NCBI RefSeq assembly: GCF_013408245.1
Contig: NZ_JACBYS010000001.1
Span: forward strand, 2,542,001-2,606,000
Source: Duganella sp. 1224
Lineage (GTDB): Bacteria > Pseudomonadota > Gammaproteobacteria > Burkholderiales > Burkholderiaceae_D
Length of the DNA: 64,000 nt
Direction: 5' to 3'
The position numbers and the translations under genes are program-made. The notes beneath the pieces are model-generated. The model was not told the origin of the DNA and did not search any database. It worked only from the letters and a program-made list of their open reading frames with translations. Shown here in pieces: positions 27,744 to 38,419 of the stretch. Numbering within the stretch: the first letter of the stretch is position 1; the number at the start of each line of letters is the position of its first letter.

Positions 27744-27943
27744 TGCTGGGCGAGATCGCCAAGGCCGGCCGCTATCTCGGGCAAAGCGTACGCCTGATGA
27801 TGGGCCTGCCTGACTACGACGCCTACGTCAGCCACCGCGAAAGCACGCATCCCGGCGAGCCCTACATGACGTACGAGGAATTCTTCCGCGAACGGCAGGA
27901 AGCGCGCTACGGCGGCGCCGGCAAGCGCGGCGGTTGCTGCTGA
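27743..27943 (+). CDS. YbdD/YjiX-family small protein, partner of CstA
   Basis: 66 aa. It contains the family pattern LMMGLPDYDAYVSHRESTHP followed by PYMTYEEFFRERQEARYG, ending in GGCC. These small proteins are encoded directly after cstA/btsT in many bacteria and are thought to support the transporter. Its ATG shares an A with the cstA stop codon, so it is translationally coupled. A strong terminator follows. Confidence 0.9.
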   Translation: MLGEIAKAGRYLGQSVRLMMGLPDYDAYVSHRESTHPGEPYMTYEEFFRERQEARYGGAGKRGGCC

Positions 27944-27949
27944 CCCAAG

Positions 27950-27976
27950 ACCGGCTCCCGCGAGCCGGTTTTTTTT
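27950..27976 (+). terminator. Intrinsic terminator after cstA-ybdD
   Basis: 8-bp GC-rich stem ACCGGCTC / GAGCCGGT with a 4-nt loop, followed by a run of seven or eight T, 7 nt after the ybdD-like stop codon. Confidence 0.92.
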
Positions 27977-28005
27977 CATATCGCGCGGAACTTTTGAGCG
28001 TGCCC

Positions 28006-28884
28006 ATGCATCTAACCCGCATGAACTATGACTACCAACAAGCCTACGCGCGCAATATCGGCTGGGTCACGCGGGAAGAACAGGCGGCGCTGCGCGGCAA
28101 GCGCATCGCCATCGCCGGCATGGGCGGCGTTGGCGGCGTGCATTTGCTGACGCTGGCACGGCTGGGCGTGGGCGCTTTCCACATCGCCGATTTCGACACC
28201 TTCGACATCGCCAACTTCAACCGCCAGGTGGGCGCCACCGTCTCCTCGCTGGGCCGGCCCAAGGTCGACGTGCTGGCCGAGATGGCGCTGGACATCAACC
28301 CGGAACTCAAGCTGGTGCGTTTTCGCGACGGCATCAGCGCCGACAACCTGGCCAGCTTCTTTGAAGGAGTAGACTTGTACGTGGACGGACTGGACTTTTT
28401 CGCCTTCAGCGCGCGCCAGGCCACGTTTGCCGCCTGCGCCCGGCTCGGCATTCCGGCAGTGACGGCGGCGCCGCTGGGCATGGGCACGGCGGTGCTGAGC
28501 TTCCTGCCCGGCCACATGACGTTCGAGGACTACTTCGGCTGGGGCGACCAGCCGGACATGGAAAAGGCGCTGCGCTTCCTGGTCGGGCTGGCGCCGGCCG
28601 GGCTGCACGGCGGCTACCTGGTCGATCCGTCGGCCATCAATTTAAAGGAGCAGCGCGGGCCGTCCACCATCATGGGCTGCGAGCTGTGCGCGGGCGCCGC
28701 CGCCACCGAGGCGCTGAAGATTTTGCTGCAGCGCGGCGACGTGCGGCCGGCGCCGTGGGGCTACCAGTTCGACGCCTTCCGCAACAAGCTGGTGCGCACC
28801 TGGCGCCCCGGCGGCAACCGCCACCCGCTGCAGCGGCTGATGATGATGCTGGCCCGGCGGCGCCGGCCAGGAGGAGACGCATGA
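28006..28884 (+). CDS. ThiF/MoeB-like (E1-like) adenylyltransferase-fold protein
   Basis: 292 aa from the ATG at 28006; ATG at 28021 (MNYDYQQAY) is equally possible. It has the Rossmann nucleotide-binding motif GMGGVGG, the E1-family DFDTFDIANFNRQ segment (adenylation-site Asp, Asn and Arg), and a late single CELC. E1-like enzymes activate a carboxylate, often a protein C-terminus, with ATP. The gene overlaps the nitroreductase-like gene by ATGA. Fused ThiF-nitroreductase proteins (Rv1355c/MoeY type) are known, so the two products probably work on one substrate, which is not identified. Not enough is visible to call it MoeB or TcdA. Confidence 0.82.
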   Translation: MHLTRMNYDYQQAYARNIGWVTREEQAALRGKRIAIAGMGGVGGVHLLTLARLGVGAFHIADFDTFDIANFNRQVGATVSSLGRPKVDVLAEMALDINPELKLVRFRDGISADNLASFFEGVDLYVDGLDFFAFSARQATFAACARLGIPAVTAAPLGMGTAVLSFLPGHMTFEDYFGWGDQPDMEKALRFLVGLAPAGLHGGYLVDPSAINLKEQRGPSTIMGCELCAGAAATEALKILLQRGDVRPAPWGYQFDAFRNKLVRTWRPGGNRHPLQRLMMMLARRRRPGGDA

Positions 28885-29978
28885 ACCGCATCGCACCGCA
28901 ACTGGACACCACGCTGGAACAGATCCTGGAACTGGCGCGCTGGGCGCCGAGCGGCGACAACACGCAACCGTGGCGCTTCGAGGTGCTGGACGACCGCCGG
29001 CTGGTGGTGCACGGCCACGACACGCGCGACCATTGCGTCTACGATCTGGACGGCCATCCGAGCCAGATGTCGATCGGCGCGCTGCTGGAAACCATGGCCA
29101 TCGCCGCCAGCACCTTTGCGCTGGCAATGCGCGCCATCCGCCACACCGACACGCAGCCGCACCGCCCCACCTTCAGCATCGAATTCCTGTCCGCGCCCGG
29201 CCTGGATCCCGATCCGCTGGTCGACGCCATCCTGCCGCGCGCGGTGCAGCGCCGCCCGCTGAGCCGGCGACCGCTGGCGACATCGGAAAAAGCCGCGCTG
29301 ACCGCCGCGCTGCCGGACGGCTACCGCGTGCACTGGCTGGAGGGCGAGCAGCGCGTGGCCGCCGCCCGGCTGATGTTCCGCAACGCCAAGCTGCGCCTGA
29401 CGATGCCGGAGGCGCACCAGGTCCACAAGTCCATCATCCAATGGAACGCGCGCTTCAGCGAGGACCGCATTCCCGACCAGGCGCTGGGCGCCGATCCGAT
29501 GACCACGCGGTTGATGCGCTGGGTCATGCAGGACTGGAAGCGCGTGCACTTCTTCAACACCTGGCTGGCCGGCACGCTGGCGCCGCGCCTGCAGATGGAC
29601 CTGATTCCCTCGCTGGCCTGCGCCGCCCATCTGGTGCTGGTGGCGCCACGCCGCCCGCAGGGCGTGGACGACTACGTCGGCGCCGGCCGCGCCATGCAGC
29701 GCTTCTGGCTGACCGCCACCGCGCTTGGCCTGCAGATGCAGCCGGAAATGACGCCGCTGATCTTCGCGCGCTACGTGCGCGAAGGGCGCGTGTTTTCGTC
29801 CACCGCCGGCATGCCGGAGCGCGCGGCGGAACTGTCGCGCGCGGGCGAGGCGCTGGTCGGGCAGCAGGACTGGGAAGCGGCCGTGTTCATGGCCCGCATC
29901 GGCGCCGGCGCGCCGGCCAAGGCGCGTTCGTTGCGGCGCCCCTTGCGCGAGCTGCTGGTGGCGGACGGCGGGGCCTGA
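28881..29978 (+). CDS. Nitroreductase-family-like flavoprotein
   Basis: 365 aa. The N-terminus ELARWAPSGDNTQPWRFEV is the FMN-binding start of the nitroreductase fold. A central region with P...GADPMTTRLMRW and a C-terminal GAGRAMQRFWLTATALGLQMQPEM segment follow the same fold. The protein is longer than classical nitroreductases (about 200 aa), like the nitroreductase half of ThiF-linked proteins. It starts within the ThiF-like gene's stop (ATGA), behind GGAGGAGA, and is followed 2 nt later by the acyltransferase gene. The flavin role is inferred from the fold; the substrate is unknown. Confidence 0.78.
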   Translation: MNRIAPQLDTTLEQILELARWAPSGDNTQPWRFEVLDDRRLVVHGHDTRDHCVYDLDGHPSQMSIGALLETMAIAASTFALAMRAIRHTDTQPHRPTFSIEFLSAPGLDPDPLVDAILPRAVQRRPLSRRPLATSEKAALTAALPDGYRVHWLEGEQRVAAARLMFRNAKLRLTMPEAHQVHKSIIQWNARFSEDRIPDQALGADPMTTRLMRWVMQDWKRVHFFNTWLAGTLAPRLQMDLIPSLACAAHLVLVAPRRPQGVDDYVGAGRAMQRFWLTATALGLQMQPEMTPLIFARYVREGRVFSSTAGMPERAAELSRAGEALVGQQDWEAAVFMARIGAGAPAKARSLRRPLRELLVADGGA

Positions 29979-29980
29979 CG

Positions 29981-30655
29981 ATGCGTGCCATCAAGCCCGG
30001 CCAGGTGGCTGTCTTCCTGTGCCTGCTGCTGCTGATCCTGGCGCTGGCCATCGGCACCACGGCGCTGGCGTTCGGCGCCCTGCCGCTGGGCGACTTCCGC
30101 GGCGTGACGCTGGTGGCGGCAGCGCTCGTGCTGGTTTACCTGTACGCGTTCCTGGTCTACCGCCTGTTCCTGCTGGCGCTGCCACTGCGCGAAGGCGAAG
30201 TGGCCGAGCATACGCGCCACGAACTGGTGGCCAACGTCAACATCCTGTTCTATCTGCTGCTGTTCAACTCGCTGATCCGCACCCACTTCATTCCGGTGCC
30301 GCTGCAGCGGCTGATCTACCTCGCGCTGGGTGCGCGGCTGGGCAGCAACACCTACAGCGCCGGCGCCCTGCTCGACCCGCCGCTGACGCGCATCGGCAGC
30401 AACACCATCATCGGCCACGATGCTGTCATCTTCGCCCACGTGATCGAAGGCGCGCGGCTGGAATTGAAGGCGGTCCACATCGGCGACACCGTCACCATCG
30501 GCGCCAAGGCGGTGGTGATGGCCGGCGTGCAGATCGGCGACAACGCCATCGTCTCCACCGGCGCCGTGGTCACCAAGGACACGCGCATCGGCGCCGGCGA
30601 AATCTGGGGCGGCATCCCGGCACGCAAGATCAAGTCCGCGCCCGGCCAGACGTGA
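29981..30655 (+). CDS. Membrane-anchored hexapeptide-repeat (left-handed beta-helix) acyltransferase-like protein
   Basis: 224 aa. Two N-terminal membrane helices (about 8-32 and 41-66) precede a left-handed beta-helix built from hexapeptide repeats (IGSNTIIGHDAVIF..., IGDTVTIGAKAVVMAGVQIGDNAIVSTGAVVTKDTRIGAG), ending GGIPARKIK as in acetyl- and succinyl-transferases. It probably acylates a membrane-associated or polymer substrate. It is the third gene of a tight set with the ThiF-like and nitroreductase-like genes (2-nt gap). A T-run follows the stop but no clear stem. Confidence 0.82.
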   Translation: MRAIKPGQVAVFLCLLLLILALAIGTTALAFGALPLGDFRGVTLVAAALVLVYLYAFLVYRLFLLALPLREGEVAEHTRHELVANVNILFYLLLFNSLIRTHFIPVPLQRLIYLALGARLGSNTYSAGALLDPPLTRIGSNTIIGHDAVIFAHVIEGARLELKAVHIGDTVTIGAKAVVMAGVQIGDNAIVSTGAVVTKDTRIGAGEIWGGIPARKIKSAPGQT

Positions 30656-30797
30656 CGGATTTTTTTACACCTGCCGCCGCCATCGCGCCGCGGGGACACG
30701 CAAGTCCTTGATTTCACAATGCTTGCCCGCACTGGCAAGGCTTTTGCTCTTCCTCTGGTACGGCCCCGATTCCCGTGGCCCTTTTCGAGGAGCACAC

Positions 30798-31718
30798 ATG
30801 AAAACCTATCCCCCCGCGCTGGCCGTCGCCATGCTGGCAGCCGCCCTGGCCGCGCCGCTGACCGCCAGCGCCGGCCCCACCCTCGGCCTGGACCCAACCG
30901 GCGCCGGTGCCTACAGCACCTATGCCGACCTCTGGACCAACGTCACCGACACCGGCCTGGCCACCGGCTTCGTACCTGGCCGTATTGTCGGCCCCGGCGC
31001 CGCCGCGCCCTACCTGACCGAACTGCGCTCGCAAATGGTGGTCGGCACCATGTCGAACAGCAACATCCCCGCCATCGTCACCCCGGCCGGGCTGAACAGC
31101 AATTTCGAGATCAGCAAAGTGGTACGCTTCCAGGAACTGGTGACGTCGCAAACCGCCAACACCGTCAACTTTGGCCTGCCGCCGGCGCAATCGGCGGCCA
31201 TGGACGTCGACCCGCTGCGCGCCGGCGTGCAGAACCTGGCCATCTACCTGGATGACATCACCGACGGCAGCCGCGCCATTCCCGGCAACGGCGGCAACAC
31301 CGTGCGCTGCTACGGCGCCGGCACCACCTCGACCGGCTGCGGCGGTGGCGGCGGCGATGGTGACGGCCTGCTGATCATGTCCGGCCACCTGGTATTCAAC
31401 CAGGCCAGCTTCAGCGCCTCGGGCGCGGTGGGCACCGGCTCGTTCGACTCGCGCTTCATGATCGACTATGTCGACACCCGCTACCTGGACGCCGTGACCG
31501 GCTCCATCTTTGTCGACCGCTTCACCGGCACCACCAACGTGCCATCGTTCTTCACCCCAACCATGATGTGGGACGGTTCCACGCCCACCACGGTGCCATT
31601 CCTGAAGGTGGACTCATCGCAGAGCTTCGCCACCATTCCGGAACCCGCCACGCTGGCACTGATCGGGCTGGGCTTTGCGGGCCTCGCGCTGGGCACGCGC
31701 CGCAAAGTGCAGTCCTGA
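30798..31718 (+). CDS. PEP-CTERM sorting-domain protein
   Basis: 306 aa from the ATG at 30798, preceded by a GAGGAG ribosome site. It has an N-terminal signal peptide (MKTYPPALAVAMLAAALAAPLTASA) and a Ser/Thr/Gly-rich secreted body with two cysteines around a glycine cluster (RCYGAG...GCGGGGGDGDG). The C-terminal sorting signal is PEPATLALIGLGFAGLALGTRRK: a PEP motif, a membrane helix and basic residues. Such proteins are cleaved by exosortase and exported to the surface or extracellular matrix, usually in exopolysaccharide-making bacteria. No exosortase is in this window. The body has no domain I recognise. Confidence 0.93.
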   Translation: MKTYPPALAVAMLAAALAAPLTASAGPTLGLDPTGAGAYSTYADLWTNVTDTGLATGFVPGRIVGPGAAAPYLTELRSQMVVGTMSNSNIPAIVTPAGLNSNFEISKVVRFQELVTSQTANTVNFGLPPAQSAAMDVDPLRAGVQNLAIYLDDITDGSRAIPGNGGNTVRCYGAGTTSTGCGGGGGDGDGLLIMSGHLVFNQASFSASGAVGTGSFDSRFMIDYVDTRYLDAVTGSIFVDRFTGTTNVPSFFTPTMMWDGSTPTTVPFLKVDSSQSFATIPEPATLALIGLGFAGLALGTRRKVQS

Positions 31719-31737
31719 CCGCAGCAGCGGTTTTGAC

Positions 31738-31767
31738 AGCGAACCCCAAAAATCGGGTTCGCTTTTT
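31738..31767 (+). terminator. Intrinsic terminator after the PEP-CTERM gene
   Basis: Stem AGCGAACCC / GGGTTCGCT (9 bp) with a CAAAAATC loop, followed by TTTTT, 20 nt after the stop codon. Confidence 0.92.
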
Positions 31768-31777
31768 TACGCATGCA

Positions 31778-31852
31778 GCACCCCGAACAGAAGGGTCTGA
31801 CCCCGTACGGGGTCAGACCCTGGCGCCGGCGGTGTGCGGGTTGAGCGGGTGC
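31778..31852. repeat. Dispersed nested palindromic repeat, copy A
   Basis: The core at 31792-31821 is a perfect 30-bp palindrome whose halves are themselves palindromic (GGGTC-T-GACCC, then CGTACG, then GGGTC-A-GACCC). Outer GCACCCC (31778) and GCGGGTGC (31845) and an internal GGTGTGCGGG are shared with copy B. It lies between the converging PEP-CTERM and glycosyltransferase genes. Confidence 0.85.
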
Positions 31853-31863
31853 CGTCCGCAGCC

Positions 31864-33069
31864 CTACGGCTGCAATATGCGCGACAGCAGCCCCGCCAAC
31901 CTCGCCCCCGCGTCATAGCGCCGAAACTGCCCGGCCACCCGCCCCGCCGCCGCCCGCACCTCCGCGTCCGACAACAAGCGCAACGCCATCTCCCGCAACC
32001 GCCCCTCCGCCAACCGATCCGAGCGCAACAACGCCCCCGCCCCGGCCCGCAGCACCCCATCCATATTCAGATACTGGTCCAGATTGCCGGCAATCCCCAG
32101 CACCGGCACCCCAGCCGCCAGCGCCTGCTGGCTGGTCGGACTGCCGCCATTACAGATCACCAGCCGCGAACGCTGCGCCGCCAACTCGCCGGGCAGGTAT
32201 TGGGCTACCCGCGCATTGTCCGGCAACAGCCCGGCATCCACCGTGCCGGCGGTGGCGGCGATCACCGTCACCGGCAACGGCGCCAGCGCCTGCAGCACCC
32301 GCGGCAGCAAGGCCCCCTGCCCAGAGCTGCCCAGCGTGACATAAACAATCTCGCGCCCGGCCGGCAAGCCCTCCCACCAGGACGGCACCCCGGTCGGCGG
32401 CGACCACATCACCGGCCCCAGATAGCTGTGCGTCGCCGGCAAATCGTGCGCCGGAAACATCTCCGGAATATCGGCATACAGCACATGGTCGGCATCAGTA
32501 TAAATACGCCGCAAATCCTGCCCCAGCGATGGCAGACGGTAAGCCCGCCGCACGCTATTCAGCGGCCGGCTGTGCAAGGCAAACGCCAGCGGCCGCACCA
32601 GATTGAAGACGCGGTCGGCCAGCGCCACCGGCAACACCCGCGCCAGCGCGATCGCCGGCACCCGGTAGCGCTGCGTCACGTACGGACTCCAGTACGCATT
32701 GATGACCCCGACATACGGCACCTGCGCCAGCCGCGCGCTGACCGACAGCGACAGCCGGAAATCGCCGATCACCACATCCGGGCTGAGCGTTTGCAGCAGG
32801 CGCATATCGTCCTGCACGTAGCGCGACAGCGTGGCGGCGTCGTACACCGGCTTGCCCGCCGCCAGCGCCGCCAGGAAGCGCGCACTGGAAATACTGTACA
32901 GCGGCCAGTTGCTGAGCTGGCTGCCCTTGAAGAACATCTCGTAGCCCGGCGCGCAGGCCAGGTGCACGTCGTAGCGTTGCCGGTCCAGCGTGCTTGCCAG
33001 CGCCAGCGGACGGCCAACGTGGGCCAGTGTGACCGCCTCGGCCACGAACAGGATTTTTTTGCGTTCCAT
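31864..33069 (-). CDS. UGT/MurG-like glycosyltransferase (GT-B fold)
   Basis: 401 aa from the ATG at 33069 ([21 protein letters not shown]). The C-terminal half carries the nucleotide-sugar donor signature [31 protein letters not shown], as in UGT/MGT enzymes, and an earlier [11 protein letters not shown]. It would transfer a sugar from a nucleotide donor to a lipid, polyketide or other small acceptor; none is evident. It is a single gene, convergent with the PEP-CTERM gene and divergent from the hybrid kinase. Confidence 0.85.
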   Translation of the reverse strand: MERKKILFVAEAVTLAHVGRPLALASTLDRQRYDVHLACAPGYEMFFKGSQLSNWPLYSISSARFLAALAAGKPVYDAATLSRYVQDDMRLLQTLSPDVVIGDFRLSLSVSARLAQVPYVGVINAYWSPYVTQRYRVPAIALARVLPVALADRVFNLVRPLAFALHSRPLNSVRRAYRLPSLGQDLRRIYTDADHVLYADIPEMFPAHDLPATHSYLGPVMWSPPTGVPSWWEGLPAGREIVYVTLGSSGQGALLPRVLQALAPLPVTVIAATAGTVDAGLLPDNARVAQYLPGELAAQRSRLVICNGGSPTSQQALAAGVPVLGIAGNLDQYLNMDGVLRAGAGALLRSDRLAEGRLREMALRLLSDAEVRAAAGRVAGQFRRYDAGARLAGLLSRILQP

Positions 33070-33200
33070 CCCCACAGCTTGCGGCGCTGGCGCGCACGTT
33101 GTTTGAGGCAGCGCAAACGTGCGCCCTTCGACCCAGATCAATGTCGAGCCTGCTAGATGCGGCTATTTTTCTTATTGGCATTTACGGATGGGGCCATGCG

Positions 33201-36200
33201 ATGTTCAACTTTGGACGTTCCGGTCTGAGCCAGAAGCTCACGATCATGTCGGTGGTGTCCACCGGCAGCGCGCTGCTGCTGGTGTTCATCGCGTTCGCCG
33301 CCACCGCCGTGCTCAGCCACAGCGAGGACGCGCGCCAGCAACTGTCCTCGCTGGCGGGGGTTATCGGCAGCAACAGCCAGGCCGCGCTGCGGTACGCGGA
33401 CCGCCAGCAGGCGGGGCAAACGCTGGCCACGCTGGCCGTCGAGGATGACATCCTGCAAGCCGCCTTGTACGACAGCGACGGCAAGCTGCTGGCCCGCTAC
33501 GCCGCGCCGCGCCTGCGCGCTGGCCAGGCCGCGCCGGACGAGGTGAACGCGGCCGCCAGCGCCGCCGACGTGCTGGCCGAACCAAGCGGCCCGCCGTGGG
33601 CGCCGGCGCTGCGCGTCTACCGCGTGCTGCGCGAGGGCGACCAGATCGCCGGCGTGGTGATGCTGGAGCGTTCGCAACTGCGCATGTGGCTGGACATCCT
33701 GAAAAACCTCGGCGCCGCCATCGCTGCCGCCGCGCTGTCGTTCATGATGGCGCTGCTGACGGCGGCCCGTTTCAAGGGCAGCATCGCCGAGCCGGTCGGC
33801 CAGTTGATCGCTGCCGCCCAGCAAGTCAGCCGCGGCCAGGCGACGCCACGCATCGTCCACCAGCGCAACGACGAGCTTGGCGCGCTGATCAACAGCTTCA
33901 ACGACATGCTGGCGCAGGTCGAGGGCCGCGACGCCGCGCTGGCGCAGTACCGCGATCAGCTGGAACGCCAGGTCAGCGTGCGCACCGAGCAGTTGGAAAA
34001 GGCCAAGAATGCCGCCGAGGCCGCCAGCCAGGCCAAGAGCGCGTTTCTCGCCACCATGAGCCACGAGATCCGCACGCCGATGAATGGCGTGCTGGGCATG
34101 ACGGAATTGCTGCTGGCCACGCATCTGACCGAGCAGCAGCGGCACTACACCAGCATGGTCAAGCGCTCCGGCGAGCATCTGCTGGTGATCATCAACGACA
34201 TTCTCGACTTTTCCAAAATCGAGGCCGGCAAGCTGACGGTGGAATACATCCAGTTCAATTTCCGCGACCTGCTGGACGATATCGATAATGTGTTCTCGCC
34301 CCAGGCCCAGGCCAAGGGCCTGACGCTGGAGCTGGACGTCGCCTACAACATTCCGCTCAGCATCTGCGGCGATCCCAACCGGCTGCGGCAGGTGATGTTC
34401 AATCTGCTTGGCAACGCCATCAAGTTCACCGACACCGGCCAGATCACGCTCAAGGTGGCCGTCACGCACGAGGATGCGCAGGCGGTCGGCCTGCGCTTCG
34501 AGGTGCACGACACCGGCATCGGCGTGTCGGCCGAGGCGCGCGCGCGTATCTTCGATTCCTTCTCGCAGGCCGATGGCTCGACCACGCGCAAGCACGGCGG
34601 CACCGGCCTCGGCCTGGCGATCTCCAAGCAACTGGTGGAGCTGATGGGGGGCGCGATTGGCGTCGACCATGCGCTAACTCAAGGTTCGATCTTCTGGTTT
34701 GCCGTACATTTCGACAAACGTCGTCTCGATATCGACGATCCATCCACCGCCACACAGGGAATCCGCGCTTTGATTGTCGATGAACATCCCGCCAGCCGCG
34801 CCGCGCTGGAGCGGCAGCTGGCTGCGTGGCGCATCAGCTGCGCCCACGCCGGCGCCACCGACGCCCTGCCCCAGCTGCGGCAGGCGGCGGCGCGCGGTCA
34901 TGGCTACGATGTGGTGCTGCTCGACATGCAACAACCGCGCACCTCCGGCCTGGCGCTGGCCGCCGCCATCCGTGCCGACGGCGCGCTGGCGTCCGCGCCG
35001 CCGCGTCTGCTGTTGCTCAGTACGCAGCGCAATGCGGCCGATGGCGTGCAGCGGCGCGCGGCCGGCGTCGCCTTCCAGCTGATCAAGCCGCCGCGCGACG
35101 GCGATCTGTACGACGCCATCGTCACGCCGCTACGGGGGCGCGATGGCCGCAATCTCCACGATCTGCGCGAGGGCCACCATGCGCGCGCGAGCCACGATGC
35201 GCGCGAGGAACGCGATGGCCACGACTGCCGCGACCTCCGCGAGGGGGGCGACTGCCGCGATCTCCGCGAGGGCGGCGGCAGCCGTGACAACCGTGACGTT
35301 GGCGATGTCCGCCACGCCGCTGATCCACTCACCGCGGCGGTCGCGGTCGCGGCGGCAGCCACGCAGCGCCCATCCTCCGCACCGCGCCACGCGCCCGGCC
35401 TGGCTGCCGCGGTTGCGTCCGCCGCCCCGCCGGTCAGCGTACTGAGCGCCGGCACACGTCCGCGCAAGCGCCGCAAGGTGCTGCTGGCGGAAGACAACCC
35501 CGTCAACGTGGAAGTCGCCAGCGCGATGCTGGAGGGCTTGGGCCTGGACGTCAGCCGCGCCTGCAACGGCGAGGAAGCGCTGCAGTCGGTGCAGGCCGAC
35601 GATTTCGACCTGATCCTGATGGACTGCCAGATGCCGGTGATGGACGGTTTCGCTGCCACCACCGAAATCCGCCGCCACGAGCAACAGCATGGCCGCGCGC
35701 GCAGCCTGCCCATCATCGCCATCACCGCCAACGCCCTGCAGGGCGACCGCGAATCCTGCCTGGCGGCCGGCATGGACGATTACCTGAGCAAACCGTTCAC
35801 CCAGCAGGCGCTGGGCCAGACGCTGTCGCGCTGGATCAGCCTGCCGCGCGGCGCCACGACGGCGCCCGAGCCGCCGCTAGCGCCTGCGCCTGCGCCGGCT
35901 CCTGCGCCTGCGCTGCCGGCCGACGACATCATCAACCAGCAGGCGCTGGACAACATCCGCGCCCTCAGTCCCGCCAACGGCGACGCGCTGCTGGAACGCG
36001 TAGTGCACGCCTTCCTCAACGATACACCGGCCCATCTGCAAACGCTGCGCCAAGCCATCGCCGCCGGCGACGCCGGCCAAATGCGCAAATCCGCGCACAG
36101 CCTCAAATCCAGCGCCGCCAACGTCGGCGCCGACGCCCTCGCCCAGCGCAGCAAGGAACTGGAGCAACTGGGACGCAACGACACCACCGCCGGCGCCGCT

Positions 36201-36278
36201 GTCTTGCTGGCCGACATGGAACGATCTTTCCAGGCCGCGCGGCAGGCGTTGGGAGCAATGCTGGAAAAGGAAACGTAA
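33201..36278 (+). CDS. Hybrid sensor histidine kinase: TM-sensor-TM-HAMP-HisKA-HATPase-REC-REC-Hpt
   Basis: 1,025 aa from the ATG at 33201; the frame is open further upstream to a TTG at 33099, and ATG 33141 is another option. TM1 (about 13-38) and TM2 (about 170-190) flank a short periplasmic sensor. HAMP (about 190-245) is followed by HisKA with H288 ([13 protein letters not shown]), HATPase ([22 protein letters not shown]), REC1 (acidic pair DE at 527-528, D575), a low-complexity linker (about 645-705), REC2 (EDN at about 764, D808, K864) and a C-terminal Hpt with H966 ([12 protein letters not shown]). BarA/RpfC-like phosphorelay architecture. It lies 2 nt before the REC-PAS-GGDEF-EAL gene, its likely output. 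Confidence 0.92.
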   Translation: MFNFGRSGLSQKLTIMSVVSTGSALLLVFIAFAATAVLSHSEDARQQLSSLAGVIGSNSQAALRYADRQQAGQTLATLAVEDDILQAALYDSDGKLLARYAAPRLRAGQAAPDEVNAAASAADVLAEPSGPPWAPALRVYRVLREGDQIAGVVMLERSQLRMWLDILKNLGAAIAAAALSFMMALLTAARFKGSIAEPVGQLIAAAQQVSRGQATPRIVHQRNDELGALINSFNDMLAQVEGRDAALAQYRDQLERQVSVRTEQLEKAKNAAEAASQAKSAFLATMSHEIRTPMNGVLGMTELLLATHLTEQQRHYTSMVKRSGEHLLVIINDILDFSKIEAGKLTVEYIQFNFRDLLDDIDNVFSPQAQAKGLTLELDVAYNIPLSICGDPNRLRQVMFNLLGNAIKFTDTGQITLKVAVTHEDAQAVGLRFEVHDTGIGVSAEARARIFDSFSQADGSTTRKHGGTGLGLAISKQLVELMGGAIGVDHALTQGSIFWFAVHFDKRRLDIDDPSTATQGIRALIVDEHPASRAALERQLAAWRISCAHAGATDALPQLRQAAARGHGYDVVLLDMQQPRTSGLALAAAIRADGALASAPPRLLLLSTQRNAADGVQRRAAGVAFQLIKPPRDGDLYDAIVTPLRGRDGRNLHDLREGHHARASHDAREERDGHDCRDLREGGDCRDLREGGGSRDNRDVGDVRHAADPLTAAVAVAAAATQRPSSAPRHAPGLAAAVASAAPPVSVLSAGTRPRKRRKVLLAEDNPVNVEVASAMLEGLGLDVSRACNGEEALQSVQADDFDLILMDCQMPVMDGFAATTEIRRHEQQHGRARSLPIIAITANALQGDRESCLAAGMDDYLSKPFTQQALGQTLSRWISLPRGATTAPEPPLAPAPAPAPAPALPADDIINQQALDNIRALSPANGDALLERVVHAFLNDTPAHLQTLRQAIAAGDAGQMRKSAHSLKSSAANVGADALAQRSKELEQLGRNDTTAGAAVLLADMERSFQAARQALGAMLEKET

Positions 36279-36280
36279 TC

Positions 36281-38419
36281 ATGGCAACTTCCCCCAAGCG
36301 CGGCCTGGTACTGGTCGCCGACGACGATCCCACCATGCGGCTGCTGATGCTGGAAATGCTGGCCCAGGTCGGCCTCGACACCATCGAAGCCGAAGACGGC
36401 GTGAAAGCGCTGGCCTGCTACCAAAGCGTGTCGCCCGACCTGGTGTTGCTGGACGTCGACATGCCCGGCATGGACGGCTTCGCCGTGTGCCGCGCCATCC
36501 GCCAGCTGGAAACCCAGGCGGCCGTGCCCATCATCATGGTCACCGGCGGCGACGAGCTGGAATCGGTCACGCGCGCCTACGAGGCCGGCGCCACCGACTT
36601 CGTCTCCAAGCCGATCAACTGGCCCATCCTCGGCCACCGGGTGCTGTACGTGCTGCGCGCCAGCGACGCCATCAGCCGCCTGCGCATCGCCGACGCCCAG
36701 CACCGCGCCGTGCTGGCCGCCATCCCCGACACCTTCTTCCGCATGAACAAGGACGGCTACTACCTCGACTATGAACAGGGCCACGAGGCCAGCAACGTCT
36801 TCTCCACCGAGCGGTGCGTGGGACGCCATCTGAGCCAAGTGCTGCCGCCGGACATCGCCAACCACATGCTGGAGCAGGTGCGTACCGTGCTCGATACCCA
36901 GCACATCCACTCGCTCGACTACGAGCTGCCGCTGCCGGGTCCGGCGCCGCGCGTGCGCCAGGGCGAGCATCCGGCGCTGCAACCGGTGCGGCATTTCGAG
37001 GCGCGGCTGGTGGCCACCGGCCCGGACGAGGTGCTGGGCCTGGTGCGCGACATCAGCGAGCGCAAGCGCAGCGAGGAGCAGATCCGCCGGCTGGCATACT
37101 GCGATTCGCTGACCGGCATCCCCAACCGCCAGGCATTCCTGGAAACGCTGGAGGCCGAACTGGCGCGCTCACGCAAGGCCAACAAGAAATTTGCCGTGCT
37201 GTTCATGGACCTGGACGCCTTCAAGCGCATCAACGACACGCTGGGCCACGACGTCGGCGACCATCTGCTGCAAGCCGTCTCCGAACGGCTGCGCGAAACC
37301 ACGCGGCCGGGCGACCTGGTGTCGCGCACCGAGGCCGGCACCAACCTGGCGCGGCTGGGCGGCGACGAGTTCACCATCCTGATTCCCGACCTGGAGCGGG
37401 TGGAAGACGCGCTCAACGTCGCCCACCGCGTCAAGGAAGCGATGCGCCGGCCATTCCTGCTGGATGCGCATGAAATCTTCGTCACCGCCAGCATCGGCAT
37501 CTCGTTGTACCCGGAGGATGGCGAGGACTGCAACTCGCTGCTCAAGTATGCCGACACCGCCATGTACCACGCCAAGAACTGCGGCAAGAACAACGCCAAG
37601 CTGTACAGCTCCTCGCTGACGATGCAGATCATGAGCCACGTCAAGCTGGAAGTGGGCTTGCGCAAGGCCTTGCAGAACGACGAGCTGTACCTGCTGTACC
37701 AGCCGCAGATCGACGTCGCCAGCGCGCGCATCGTCGGCTTGGAGGCGCTGGTACGCTGGCGCCATCCGGAGCGCGGCGTGATCTCGCCGACCGAGTTCAT
37801 TCCGCTGGCCGAGGAAACCGGGCTGATCGTGCCGATCGGCGACTGGGTGCTGCGCACCGCCTGCCGCCAGGCGACCGCGTGGCAGACGCCGGGCAAGCCG
37901 CCGGTGCGGGTGGCGGTCAACCTGTCGGCCAAGCAGTTCAAGGACGAGAATCTGATGCAGAGCGTGCTGTCGGCGCTGCACGAAACCGGCCTGCCGGCCG
38001 AGCTGCTGGAACTGGAGCTGACCGAGGGCACGCTGATGGACGACGCCCGCGCCACCATGGCCACGCTGGAGCAATTGCGCGGCATCGGCGTGTATTTATC
38101 GATCGACGATTTCGGCACCGGCTACTCGTCGATGAACTACCTCAAGCGCTTCGACGTGCGCGCGCTGAAGATCGACAAGAGCTTCATCAGCGGCCTGCCG
38201 CTGGACTCGGAAAACGCCGCCATCACGCATGCCATCATCGCCATGGCGCACGGGCTGAAACTGGCGGTGGTGGCCGAAGGCGTCGAGACCGACGCCCAGC
38301 TGGTGCTGCTGGAGCAATATGGCTGCGACATGGTGCAAGGCTACTACCTCGGCCATCCCTCCCCGCCCGACACCATCGACCGCATGCTTGCCAGCCAGGA
38401 CGCGCTGGCGATGACATGA
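36281..38419 (+). CDS. REC-PAS-GGDEF-EAL response regulator of c-di-GMP turnover
   Basis: 712 aa. The receiver domain (DDD at 14-16, D58, K108 region) is followed by a PAS-like domain (about 140-260, ending [15 protein letters not shown]), a GGDEF domain with intact [10 protein letters not shown] and an EAL domain with [27 protein letters not shown] and KIDKSF. Phosphorylation by the upstream hybrid kinase would set c-di-GMP synthesis or breakdown. It is encoded 2 nt after the kinase stop. The EAL motifs look catalytically complete; whether the GGDEF is active or only GTP-binding cannot be told. Confidence 0.93.
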   Translation: MATSPKRGLVLVADDDPTMRLLMLEMLAQVGLDTIEAEDGVKALACYQSVSPDLVLLDVDMPGMDGFAVCRAIRQLETQAAVPIIMVTGGDELESVTRAYEAGATDFVSKPINWPILGHRVLYVLRASDAISRLRIADAQHRAVLAAIPDTFFRMNKDGYYLDYEQGHEASNVFSTERCVGRHLSQVLPPDIANHMLEQVRTVLDTQHIHSLDYELPLPGPAPRVRQGEHPALQPVRHFEARLVATGPDEVLGLVRDISERKRSEEQIRRLAYCDSLTGIPNRQAFLETLEAELARSRKANKKFAVLFMDLDAFKRINDTLGHDVGDHLLQAVSERLRETTRPGDLVSRTEAGTNLARLGGDEFTILIPDLERVEDALNVAHRVKEAMRRPFLLDAHEIFVTASIGISLYPEDGEDCNSLLKYADTAMYHAKNCGKNNAKLYSSSLTMQIMSHVKLEVGLRKALQNDELYLLYQPQIDVASARIVGLEALVRWRHPERGVISPTEFIPLAEETGLIVPIGDWVLRTACRQATAWQTPGKPPVRVAVNLSAKQFKDENLMQSVLSALHETGLPAELLELELTEGTLMDDARATMATLEQLRGIGVYLSIDDFGTGYSSMNYLKRFDVRALKIDKSFISGLPLDSENAAITHAIIAMAHGLKLAVVAEGVETDAQLVLLEQYGCDMVQGYYLGHPSPPDTIDRMLASQDALAMT

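Noticed and set aside
33153-34670. 505-aa open frame antisense to the hybrid kinase
   Set aside because: Shadow composition; the sense frame has complete kinase motifs.
35200-35290. CRISPR-like short repeats
   Set aside because: The repeats are in frame inside the kinase linker, adjacent and without unique spacers.
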